Source of the DNA: Candidatus Dormiibacterota bacterium
GTDB lineage: Bacteria; Chloroflexota; Dormibacteria; Aeolococcales; Aeolococcaceae
Direction: 5' to 3'
Length of the DNA stretch: 60,795 nucleotides
Assembly: GCA_036495095.1 (NCBI GenBank)
Contig: DASXNK010000206.1
Coordinates: 1-60,795, forward strand
Shown: positions 7,713-15,894 of the stretch, in pieces
Layout of the letters: the number at the start of each line of letters is the position of its first letter
Position numbering within the stretch: the stretch's first letter is position 1
The notes under the pieces: generated by a model
Seen by the model: the letters and a program-made list of their open reading frames with translations, nothing else
Told to the model about the DNA's origin: nothing
The model's database searches: none
Made by a program: the position numbers and the translations under genes

Positions 7713-8733
7713 GCCGGCGCGCCAGGGCGACCACGTCGTCGAGGAGCGCCTGGGCGCCGACGACGTTCGACTCGGCGCCGGAGTTGCCGCTGACCCGGTG
7801 GCCGTCGACGCCGTCGCCGACCCGGCCCGCCACCCGGTCGTAGACCGGCCGGCCCGCGGGGTTCCGTCCGTCGAACCAGCCCCGGGCGGCGGCGGCGAGC
7901 GCGGCGTACCGCGAGTCCCCGGTGACCTCGGCGACCCGACCGAGCACGTGCACGGCCGAGGCGACGTCGTACGGCTGGGTGCGGGGCATGTCGAAGCCGG
8001 CCTCGACGATCCCGGCGAAGACCAGCTCGGCGCTGCGCCGGGCGGTGTCGACGAGGTCGTCGCGGCCCAGCCGGGCGCCGGCGTCGGCGAGCGCCGCCTC
8101 CTGGAGGTGTCCCCAGAGGTGGGGATGGCCGCGCTCGAGCGGCGCGTTCATCAGCATGCCGCCCCGGCGGCAGCCCGCCACCTCGTCGCACCAGGTGGCG
8201 AGCAGCCGGCCGATGCCGCCGTCGTCGGCGCGGTCGGGCAGGGCGAGCGCGGTCATGATGTGGAGCACGCGCACGTCGGGCGGGGCCTCGGCGTCGGCGA
8301 TGTGGGGCAGGCCACGGTGCAGCGCGGACTCGATGCGGGCGTCGTCGAGCACGCGCGACGCCCGCGCCAGCGCCAGCAGCGCCCGAGCCTGCCAGAACAC
8401 GCCCCCGGCCACCGAGGTGCGCGCGTCGCGATTGGCGGTGCCGTCCCAGTCGACGATGAAGTTGACCCAGCGCCCGTCCTCGTCCTGCATCGCGAGCACG
8501 AACTCGAGCAGGCCCTCGCACCAGCGCAGCGCCCAGGGCAGGCGGGTGGCCTCCCAGAGGTCGCAGTACAGCTCGAGCCCACGGGCGGCGTCATCGACGC
8601 AGGCGACGCCCTCGAAGCCGGCCTCGCGCGCCGCCACCGCGGTGTTCGTGGCATCGGAGTACACCGCGAGGGCGAGCGCCCCCGTCCCCAACCCGGTGAC
8701 CGGGCGGCCGAGCCGCGCGATCTGCCTCAGCAC
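7678..8733 (-). CDS. Toroid-fold (alpha/alpha) glycan-processing protein, coupled to the GT4-GH130 gene
   Basis: 351 residues from GTG 8733, which overlaps the stop of the upstream gene, so translation is coupled. The sequence is almost all helix, with repeated pairs such as 'WALRWCEGLLEFVLAMQDE', 'FWQARALLALARAS' and 'HVLGRVAEVTGDSRYAALA', typical of (alpha/alpha)6 toroids. Asp/Trp-rich loops (WVNFIVDWDG; 'SGNSGAESN' near the C terminus) could form an active site. No CAZy family is evident by eye. Coupling to a glycosyltransferase/phosphorylase fusion suggests it acts on the same saccharide, as a hydrolase, epimerase or lyase. Confidence 0.6.
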   Translation of the reverse strand: MLRQIARLGRPVTGLGTGALALAVYSDATNTAVAAREAGFEGVACVDDAARGLELYCDLWEATRLPWALRWCEGLLEFVLAMQDEDGRWVNFIVDWDGTANRDARTSVAGGVFWQARALLALARASRVLDDARIESALHRGLPHIADAEAPPDVRVLHIMTALALPDRADDGGIGRLLATWCDEVAGCRRGGMLMNAPLERGHPHLWGHLQEAALADAGARLGRDDLVDTARRSAELVFAGIVEAGFDMPRTQPYDVASAVHVLGRVAEVTGDSRYAALAAAARGWFDGRNPAGRPVYDRVAGRVGDGVDGHRVSGNSGAESNVVGAQALLDDVVALARRLSPAEALPAGA

Positions 8734-11147
8734 GGGCGCATCTGCTCGAGGATCTCGCGGACGCTGAGATCGGCCGCGGCCATGCAGCTGTCGGCGGCGC
8801 CGTAGTACAGGCGGATGGTCTCGCCCTCGGGGTCGAGGGCGACGTGGCCGCAGGAGAACACGGTGTCGTTGAAGAGCCCGGAGCGCTCGTACGGCTCGGT
8901 GGGCACCAGGATCGGCTCCGGCGAGCGCGCGATCACCCGGCTGGGGTCGTCGGCGTCGAGGAGCAGGCCCCCCATTGCGTAGCGGGTGTCGCGGTCGACT
9001 CCGTGGTAGATCTCCAGCCATCCCTCCTCGACGCGGAAGGGGACGGCGCTCGCGCCGGTGCGCAGCCCGTCCCACATCCCCGGCCGGGGCAGCGCGAGCG
9101 GACGGTGGTCGCCCCAGTGGACCAGGTCCTCCGAGAAGGCGATCCAGATGCCGAGCACCCGCCCGAACGACTGCGGCATCGGCCGGGTGAGTGCCGCGTA
9201 CCGGCCCCCGGGACGGCCGGGGAAGATCACCACGTCCTTGTGGTCGGGCAGGAACATCACCCCCTGGCGCTCGAAGCTGCGGAAGTCGGTGGTGGTGATC
9301 CGGCTGGTGGTGATGCCGATGCGGCTCACCGAGACGTAGGTGATGTGCCAGACGCCGTCGATCAGCGTCGCCCGGGGATCCTCGCAGCCGTACTCCTCGA
9401 AGCGGTTCGCCGGCGAGATCGACGGCGCCTCCTCGACCACGAAGTGGACGCCGTCGCGGCTGCGCGCGACCCGCAGGTGCGACATCTGGGTGAGCAGGTC
9501 GTTGAAGTCGTCGGCCGCCGCGCTGAAGCCGCCGGTGGCGGTCTGGTAGCGGATCGAGCGCGGGTCGCTGAGGTCGAGGCCGGGGAGGTTGCGGGGCAGG
9601 TAGACCTCGACCACCCGCGCCGGGCGGCTCTCGGAGTCGAAGAAGGCGACGCTGACCAGGTCGTCGCCCCGGAAGCCGGCGGCCAGCGGCTGGAGCGTGG
9701 GCTCCTGCCCGGTCAGGTCGAGGGTGAGGGCGCCGGGCGGGGGCGCCGCGCCGAGGCGGGGGCGCTCGCCGACGCGCAGCAGCAGCACCACCTCGTCGCC
9801 GACCTGGGCGGCCGCGGCGTTGAAGACCGACACCACCTCGAGCCCGGGGAGGGAGGGGCTGACGTCCGCAGCGGTCAGGATGGGGTTCTCCGGCAGCCGG
9901 TGCCCCAGGTCCCGAACCGGCGTCGCCAGCGCCGCCCGGCGGGTCTCCGCCGTGGCCTTCCTCCGGGCCGCCATCGCACCCACGATGCCGAGGAACGCCT
10001 GGGCCGACCGCGGCCAGGTGGCATCCCGCGCGTACGCGAAGGCGGCCTGCTCCAGCGCCCGCTTGGCCACCGGGTCGTCGAGGATGGCCACGACCGCACG
10101 GCCGAGCTGGCCGGGGTCGCGGGAGTCGACGAGCACCCCGCGGCCCCCGGCGAGCGCCTCGGTGGCGTGCAGGTACCGGGTCGACACCACCGCCTTGCCG
10201 GCGCCGAGCGCGTAGGAGAGGGTGCCGCTGGTGATCTGGTTCGGATCGAGGTACGGGGTCACGTACACGTCGGTGGCGAGGAGGAGCTCGATGATGTCGC
10301 GCTGGCTCATGTACTGGTCGATGAAGGCGACGTGGTCGTCCATCGCCAGCTGATGCACCCGCGCCACCAGGCCCTGCCGGTACTGCTCGCCCTGCGCGCG
10401 CACCAGGTCGGGATGGGTCTGGCCGGCGACCAGGTAGAGCGCGTCCGGATACCGCGCCACCACCTCGGGCATCGCCTCGATCATGTACTGGAGCCCCTTG
10501 CGCGGGTCGACCAGGCCGAACGTCGAGACGATGGTGCGGCCCTGGACCCCCAGCTTTCGCTTGAGCCGGTGACGTCCGCGCGGCTCGATCGCGGGCATCC
10601 CGTGGGGGATGACCCGCAGCGGCGTGGTGATGTCGTAGTCGGTGGCGAGGATGTCGACCGCGGTCGACGCCATCACGATCACCTCGGTGCTGAGCTCGGC
10701 GATCGCGCGCACCGCGGTGCGCATCGACGGCGACGGCCGGGGGAGCACGGTGTGCATCGTCGTCACCACCGGCTTGCGCAGCTCCTCGAGCAGGGGACGC
10801 AGATGGTCCTCGTACCCGCTCTCGGTCCAGCGGCCGGCGGTGAACGTCGGCTCCGTCCAGGTGCCGTACAGGCCGAACTCGTGCTGCACGTTGACCAGGT
10901 CGGCGTTGGAGGAGTTGATGGAGCGCGCCGCGGCGCGGTAGCTCTCGACATCACCCTGCCGGATCCGCCACCGCACCTCCGACCCGTACGGTCGCAGCAC
11001 CGCGGGCTCGTCGATGGCGGCGAGACGGCAGGTCACCGACGGATCCGCGCCGCGCACCGCACTCACGAGATCGGCGGTGAACGTCGCGATGCCGCAGCGG
11101 CGAGGGATGGCGGAGGAGATGAATGCGATCCGGATGTCAGCCACCAT
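8727..11147 (-). CDS. Fusion of GT4 glycosyltransferase and GH130 mannoside phosphorylase-like domain
   Basis: 806 residues from ATG 11147, with GGAAGG just upstream. Residues 1-400 are a GT-B glycosyltransferase of family 4: 'SSAIPRRCGIATFTADL', 'VVSTFGLVDPRKGLQYMIEA', and the donor-site end 'VTPYLDPNQITSGTLSYALG'. After a beta-rich linker (about 430-540), residues 545-806 are a five-bladed propeller of GH130 type: 'SRDGVHF', 'YGCEDPRATLIDG', 'HKDVVIFPG', 'GMWDGLRTGA', 'YHGVD', 'LYYGAADS'. GH130 enzymes phosphorolyse or hydrolyse beta-mannosides. One chain could thus both transfer and cleave a mannose-containing glycan. Cytoplasmic; no signal peptide. Confidence 0.85.
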   Translation of the reverse strand: MVADIRIAFISSAIPRRCGIATFTADLVSAVRGADPSVTCRLAAIDEPAVLRPYGSEVRWRIRQGDVESYRAAARSINSSNADLVNVQHEFGLYGTWTEPTFTAGRWTESGYEDHLRPLLEELRKPVVTTMHTVLPRPSPSMRTAVRAIAELSTEVIVMASTAVDILATDYDITTPLRVIPHGMPAIEPRGRHRLKRKLGVQGRTIVSTFGLVDPRKGLQYMIEAMPEVVARYPDALYLVAGQTHPDLVRAQGEQYRQGLVARVHQLAMDDHVAFIDQYMSQRDIIELLLATDVYVTPYLDPNQITSGTLSYALGAGKAVVSTRYLHATEALAGGRGVLVDSRDPGQLGRAVVAILDDPVAKRALEQAAFAYARDATWPRSAQAFLGIVGAMAARRKATAETRRAALATPVRDLGHRLPENPILTAADVSPSLPGLEVVSVFNAAAAQVGDEVVLLLRVGERPRLGAAPPPGALTLDLTGQEPTLQPLAAGFRGDDLVSVAFFDSESRPARVVEVYLPRNLPGLDLSDPRSIRYQTATGGFSAAADDFNDLLTQMSHLRVARSRDGVHFVVEEAPSISPANRFEEYGCEDPRATLIDGVWHITYVSVSRIGITTSRITTTDFRSFERQGVMFLPDHKDVVIFPGRPGGRYAALTRPMPQSFGRVLGIWIAFSEDLVHWGDHRPLALPRPGMWDGLRTGASAVPFRVEEGWLEIYHGVDRDTRYAMGGLLLDADDPSRVIARSPEPILVPTEPYERSGLFNDTVFSCGHVALDPEGETIRLYYGAADSCMAAADLSVREILEQMRPC

Positions 11148-11249
11148 ACGCCTTCCCGTGTGCAGGCGTCGAAAACCGAAAAGATCCGGCAGGAGCGGGA
11201 AAACCCGTCCCCGGGCCTGACATTTCAGGGCCGCACGTGGCCCCGCGGT

Positions 11250-11540
11250 TCAGCGGCGGCGGAACCAGGAGCGTCCGGGGCGGTCGGGCGCCTGCTCGTG
11301 GGGGAGGCGTCCGTGCTTCCCGCGGTAGCAGTCCATCTCGCGGGCGATGGTGGCGAGATTCGCCCGGTCCTGCGGCTGCAGCCCGTCGGCGCGCTGCAGC
11401 TCGGCGAGGTATGCGTAGGCGCTGATCTCCGCACGGTGACAGGCGTTGAGGAAGCCGGTCATGTCGCGGCCGCGCGCGGCCTCGGACGCGCGGCGCATCA
11501 GCTCCTGCTTCCTGTCGTCGAGCGTGTTCACCGTATTCAC
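11250..11540 (-). CDS. Small helical protein downstream of the primary sigma gene
   Basis: 96 residues from GTG 11540, with GGAGG eight bases upstream; a second in-frame GTG follows at codon 4. It is charged and helical (KQELMRRASEAARGRDM...), with a short basic tail ending WFRRR. It starts 43 bases after the sigma factor stop on the same strand, so the two may be co-transcribed. No family recognised. Strong Shine-Dalgarno and clean length support a real gene. Confidence 0.55.
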   Translation of the reverse strand: MNTVNTLDDRKQELMRRASEAARGRDMTGFLNACHRAEISAYAYLAELQRADGLQPQDRANLATIAREMDCYRGKHGRLPHEQAPDRPGRSWFRRR

Positions 11541-11583
11541 GGTAGCACCTCCCGAGCGACCGCGGATGACGGCCGCGTACCGG

Positions 11584-12699
<1,116 letters not shown>

Positions 12700-12790
12700 G
12701 GACACCTCCCGCCGATCACTGCGGCGAGCACGCGTGCCCGCCGCAGCGATTCCGGCGGACCCTGTGCGACGCCTCTACGGTTGCGCCGTG

Positions 12791-13168
12791 TCAACGAACT
12801 CCGCTACTGAAGCAGTCGCGGCAGTAGACCGGGCGATCGCCGCGCGGCACGAAGGGAACCCTGGCCACGCCACCGCACGAGGCGCACTTGACCTCGTGCA
12901 TCTCACGCTGGCCACCGCCGTAGCCGCCGCCGCCGCCGCCACCGCCGTAGCCGCCGCCGCCACCGCCGCCGCCGTAGCCACCGTTGCCGCCGCCGCCGGG
13001 CCGGCCGCCGCCACCGCCCCCGCCGGCCGCCTTCCGGGCGCTGCGGCAGTCAGGGCACCGGCTGGGCGCGTTGGTGAGACCGCGAGAGGCATAGAACTCC
13101 TGCTCTCCCGAGGTCCACGTGAAGTCGACGCCGCAGTCGCGGCAATGCAACACCTGATCGGCCGACAT
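12791..13168 (-). CDS. Zinc-ribbon protein with Gly/Tyr-rich middle
   Basis: 125 residues. Residues 9-45 form a ribbon with CRDCG and CPDCR knuckles. Residues 48-88 are almost all Gly with periodic Tyr. The end carries CASCGG and YCRDC. Two Cys4 sites joined by a flexible low-complexity tether suggest a small RNA- or protein-binding factor; the N-terminal ribbon resembles the 'probable zinc-ribbon' family seen in Chloroflexota and others. ATG 13168, GGGAG nine bases upstream. It is the first gene before sigA on the same strand (92 bases apart). Confidence 0.75.
   Translation of the reverse strand: MSADQVLHCRDCGVDFTWTSGEQEFYASRGLTNAPSRCPDCRSARKAAGGGGGGGRPGGGGNGGYGGGGGGGGYGGGGGGGGYGGGQREMHEVKCASCGGVARVPFVPRGDRPVYCRDCFSSGVR
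12912..12992 (-). repeat. Three 27-bp in-frame repeats coding GGYGGGGGG units
   Basis: The triplet TAG (antisense of Tyr TAC/CTA context) recurs at 12921, 12948 and 12975, exactly 27 bases apart, within near-identical CCGCCG/CCACCG units. Each unit adds nine residues of Gly/Tyr. Copy number is likely to vary between strains by slippage. Confidence 0.7.
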
Positions 13169-13265
13169 GGACTAGTTCTCCCGATGGCGCCGGCAGCGCC
13201 GCTGAACTGAAGCTGCGGTAGGCGCGATGGCACCGTTGGCAGCGATGACGCGGAAGCCGCGATCG

Positions 13266-13338
13266 GACACCACTCTGTCGGTAGTGTCTGCCCGCACCTG
13301 GTGTCTCCTGCCTCCCAACGTCATGGACACGCGTGTCC
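13266..13338. promoter_or_regulatory. Cluster of GACAC/GTGTC half-sites
   Basis: The 323-base gap 13169-13491 holds no gene. It contains GACACCAC and GTAGTGTC as 7-of-8 inverted arms (13266-13273 and 13281-13288, 7-base spacer), a perfect 14-base palindrome GGACACGCGTGTCC (13325-13338), and single GGTGTC sites near 13300 and 13384. Repeated half-sites of one sequence in both orientations suggest operators for a dimeric regulator controlling the zinc-ribbon/sigA direction. Confidence 0.45.
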
Positions 13339-13491
13339 GTGCGAGAAGGCAACAACGACCGCGGGCGGGATCACCTCTTCTGAGGTGTCCACCGGCCACA
13401 CTACCACGTTGCCATCACCAGCGGTGGGCCCTCCGAGCTCCCGGCACGCGGTGGGATCATATCGGCTCGGACGGGGCGTCCCGGCGATGGC

Positions 13492-13764
13492 TCAGGTGCC
13501 CTCGGCGAGCCGGCGGTGACCGCCGGCGAGCACCCGGAGGATGTGGGCTCCGGAGGAGTCGAGCACGACCCACCCCTCGAGGGCGAGGTTGGCGAACACC
13601 CGGAGGCACACCTCGGGATCGCCGTCGTGGTGAAGCTCGGGGAAGTCCCGGGTCCAGACCGCGGACCGTCCCTCGGCGAGGAGCTCGGCGGCCCGGCGGA
13701 GGACGTCGGATTCCGCCATCGGCGGCCGGGGGTCCGCGGCCACGTCAGGGCACTCCGCGCCCAT
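13492..13764 (-). CDS. Small protein overlapping the spoVS gene
   Basis: Up to 90 residues from ATG 13764, which lies inside the 3' end of spoVS; ATG 13719 (MAESD) would give 75 residues. The body is a mixed alpha/beta small domain: 'VLRRAAELLAEGRSAVWTRD', an acidic loop 'HHDGDPEVCLRVFANLALEG' and 'WVVLDSSGAHILRVL'. No signal peptide or Cys pattern. Overlap with spoVS suggests translation as a pair. Function unknown. Confidence 0.5.
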   Translation of the reverse strand: MGAECPDVAADPRPPMAESDVLRRAAELLAEGRSAVWTRDFPELHHDGDPEVCLRVFANLALEGWVVLDSSGAHILRVLAGGHRRLAEGT

Positions 13765-14032
13765 CGCGCGCCGGCCGGATCTCGACCACCAGCCGGATCC
13801 CGGTCCGCACCTCGCCGTCGATCTGGATCTCGACGAAGGACGGGGTGCAGCACAGCTCGATGCCGCCGGGGGCGACGTAGCCGCGCGAGATGGCGATCGC
13901 CTTGACCGCCTGGTTGACCGCGCCGGCGCCGATCGCCTGCACCTCGACCCTGCCCGCGCTGCGAATCACGCCCGCGACCGCACCCGCCACCGAGACGGGC
14001 CTGGAGGTCGCCGAGACCTTGAGGATCTCCAC
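13745..14032 (-). CDS. spoVS: SpoVS family protein
   Basis: 95 residues from GTG 14032. The match to stage V sporulation protein S is obvious: it starts with VEILKVSA, then 'SVAGAVAGVIRSAGRVEVQA', 'IGAGAVNQAVKAIAISRGYV' and 'IQIDGEVRTGIRLVVE', full length for the family (about 86 residues). SpoVS is an Alba-like small dimer thought to bind nucleic acid. It is required for septation and coat assembly in Bacillus, but is also found in non-sporulating Chloroflexota and Thermus relatives, so its presence does not prove spore formation. No sporulation genes are nearby. Confidence 0.9.
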   Translation of the reverse strand: MEILKVSATSRPVSVAGAVAGVIRSAGRVEVQAIGAGAVNQAVKAIAISRGYVAPGGIELCCTPSFVEIQIDGEVRTGIRLVVEIRPARDGRGVP

Positions 14033-14143
14033 TGTGACCCCAGGGTGACAGATCCCCCGCCGGAGCGGCGGCCCCGGCGGCCCCGGCGGCCGGCGGCGGG
14101 CGGAAGGCCGCCTCGTGCGGACCCCCGTCCCGGCGGGATGGTA

Positions 14144-14169
14144 GGGTTGTGGTTGTTGTTATGGTGAGT
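14144..14169 (-). promoter_or_regulatory. CA-rich element, copy 2 of 2
   Basis: The minus strand reads ACTCACCAT, A, then ACAACAACCACAA, matching the copy at 7394-7420 at 24 of 26 positions. It points towards spoVS, 112 bases away, and lies just upstream of the plus-strand gene at 14198. It could serve either gene. Confidence 0.55.
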
Positions 14170-14197
14170 GTTGATCGCTGCTCTCGGAGGACCCCGG

Positions 14198-14476
14198 ATG
14201 CCTCGGGCGGAGGCCGTCGAACTGATCGTGCGTGGAGAGAGGGTGCGCCTGCGCAAGGCGGACGTGATGCGCGCGGTGGGTAACGGCGGGTTCGGTGTGG
14301 TCCGGCAGCACGCCGTGGAGATCGACCGGCGGCTCTACCCGGTGAAGGAGGTCTTCGCCCGGGCGACGGGGATCGACGTGCTCGACTTCAACACCACCCA
14401 GGCCCGGGCCGCGCTGCGGCGGCTCGGCTTCGAGGTGCGGACCGTCAGCCCGCTCGGCCATCGGCGCGGAGTCTGA
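14198..14476 (+). CDS. Small conserved protein, unknown function
   Basis: 92 residues. ATG 14198 is set by CGGAGG seven bases upstream. The sequence reads as a small helical DNA-binding-like domain: 'VRGERVRLRKADVMRAV', then 'LYPVKEVFARATGIDVLDFN' and 'TTQARAALRRLGFEV'. The block PVK..A...TG....DF.T..A...LR.LGF recurs in uncharacterised actinobacterial proteins, sometimes in restriction-related ones. That is memory of a pattern, not a search. It is divergent from spoVS. Confidence 0.6.
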   Translation: MPRAEAVELIVRGERVRLRKADVMRAVGNGGFGVVRQHAVEIDRRLYPVKEVFARATGIDVLDFNTTQARAALRRLGFEVRTVSPLGHRRGV

Positions 14477-14552
14477 CGCCCCCCCGCGGCGCCCGCGTCG
14501 CGCCGTCCGCCTCGCCCCTCCAGGGGCATCCGAGAGATCGAAGGGTGTGCAT

Positions 14553-15884
14553 ATGACAATCGCGGTCGACGTCTCCGTCCGCCCCTCGCGCACCAGCGCC
14601 GGGACCGCCGACTACGCCCAGCTCAAACGGCTCATCGCCGCTCGGGGGCTGCTGGAGCGGCGCCCGCTCCGCTACCTGCCGCAGGCGGTGGCGATGATCG
14701 CGGTGCTCGCCGCCCTGGTCGCCGGGATCGGCCTGCTCCGGTCCAGCTGGTGGGTGCTGGTCCTCGCCGCCCCCGCCGCCTTCCTGTTCGGCCAGCTGGG
14801 CTTCCTCGCCCACGAGGCGACCCATAACCAGATCCTCAGGACCTCCCGCCAGAACCACGTCCTCGGCCTCTTCCTCTTCGACCTCTGCCTCGGCGGCAGC
14901 GCCGGCTGGTGGGCCGAGAAGCACAACCTCCACCACGCCCAGCCCAACCGGCTGGGCGTCGACCCGGACATCGACGGCGGCCCGATCGCGGTCAGCCCCT
15001 GCCAGCTCCCCCAGATCACCGGCGTGAGCCGGGTGATCACCCGCCACCAGGCGTCGGCGATCTGGGGGCTGCTCACCGTGGAGGCGGTGCTGATCCGGCT
15101 CCAGACCGCCGGCTACATGCTGCGGCGCTCGGGGCGCAACGCGACCGTCGAGGCGGTCCTGCTGCTGACCCACGCCGCCGCCTACGCCGCGGCCCTGATC
15201 CTCGTCCTCGGGGTGGGCCGGGGCCTGCTCTTCGCCCTCGTCCACCAGCTGCTGCTCGGCCTCTACCTCGGCCTCGCCTTCCTCCCCAACCACACCGGCA
15301 TGACCCTGCTGGAGAAGGACGAGGAGATGGACTTCCTCCGCCGCCAGGTGCTCACCTCCCGCAACCTCACCGCCAACCCGATCACCGACTACCTCACCGG
15401 GGTGCTCAGCTGCCAGATCGAGCACCACCTCTTCCCGACGATGCCGCGCTCCCAGCTCCGGCGGGCCGCGCCGGTGGTGCGCGGGTTCTGCGAGGCGCGG
15501 GGCATCGCCTACCACGAGACCGGTGCCCTCAGGGCCTACGCCGACATCTATCGCCACCTCCGGCTGATCGCGTCACCGCTGCGCGGCAGGGAGGCGCGGG
15601 CGTCTCGGAACGCCCCCATGCCAGGCGACGATGTGGTGAAGCCCGGTCAGATGGCGGCCGGATCTGTCACCGTGGACATGTCTCCTCCCCCCGGATACGA
15701 GGAAAGCACTGTGGACTACGGACTCAAGCTCGTCAAGGTCGGCGGAGAGACGCGCTGGGCGCTCCACGACGGCCGGAAGGTCGTCGGCAAGCTCTTCGAG
15801 ACCTACGGCCAGGCCGCCGCGGAGCGGACCAGGGTGCAGGGCCGCGAGCAGGCGGCGGCCAAGCTCGAGGCACGGGCCGAGTAG
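14553..15884 (+). CDS. Membrane fatty-acid desaturase with extra C-terminal segment
   Basis: 443 residues from ATG 14553 (GAAGGG seven bases upstream). The three His boxes of membrane diiron desaturases are present: HEATH near residue 91, HNLHH near 129, and IEHHLFP near 290. About four membrane helices flank them. The domain ends near residue 345, the usual family length. The frame then continues through a Pro-rich linker into a 57-residue segment (VDYGLKLVKVGGETRWALHD...) unlike desaturases. That segment may be an appended domain or a separate gene starting at GTG 15711. The enzyme probably introduces double bonds into acyl lipids for membrane fluidity. Confidence 0.85.
   Translation: MTIAVDVSVRPSRTSAGTADYAQLKRLIAARGLLERRPLRYLPQAVAMIAVLAALVAGIGLLRSSWWVLVLAAPAAFLFGQLGFLAHEATHNQILRTSRQNHVLGLFLFDLCLGGSAGWWAEKHNLHHAQPNRLGVDPDIDGGPIAVSPCQLPQITGVSRVITRHQASAIWGLLTVEAVLIRLQTAGYMLRRSGRNATVEAVLLLTHAAAYAAALILVLGVGRGLLFALVHQLLLGLYLGLAFLPNHTGMTLLEKDEEMDFLRRQVLTSRNLTANPITDYLTGVLSCQIEHHLFPTMPRSQLRRAAPVVRGFCEARGIAYHETGALRAYADIYRHLRLIASPLRGREARASRNAPMPGDDVVKPGQMAAGSVTVDMSPPPGYEESTVDYGLKLVKVGGETRWALHDGRKVVGKLFETYGQAAAERTRVQGREQAAAKLEARAE
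15711..15884 (+). other. Possible separate 57-residue gene inside the desaturase reading frame
   Basis: GTG 15711 has GAGGAAA six bases upstream, a better ribosome site than chance predicts here. The predicted product is a small beta-alpha protein (VDYGLKLVKVGGETRWALHD, then a Lys/Ala/Glu helix). It is in the same frame as the desaturase with no stop between, so either start could be used, or both. Confidence 0.35.
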
Positions 15885-15894
15885 CCGTCGGTCT

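Noticed and set aside
12912-12992. Regular 27-base repeats as a possible CRISPR
   Set aside because: No spacers; units are contiguous and encode the Gly/Tyr tether of a zinc-ribbon protein.
13745-14032. SpoVS as proof of endospore formation
   Set aside because: SpoVS occurs in non-sporulating phyla and no other sporulation gene is in the window.
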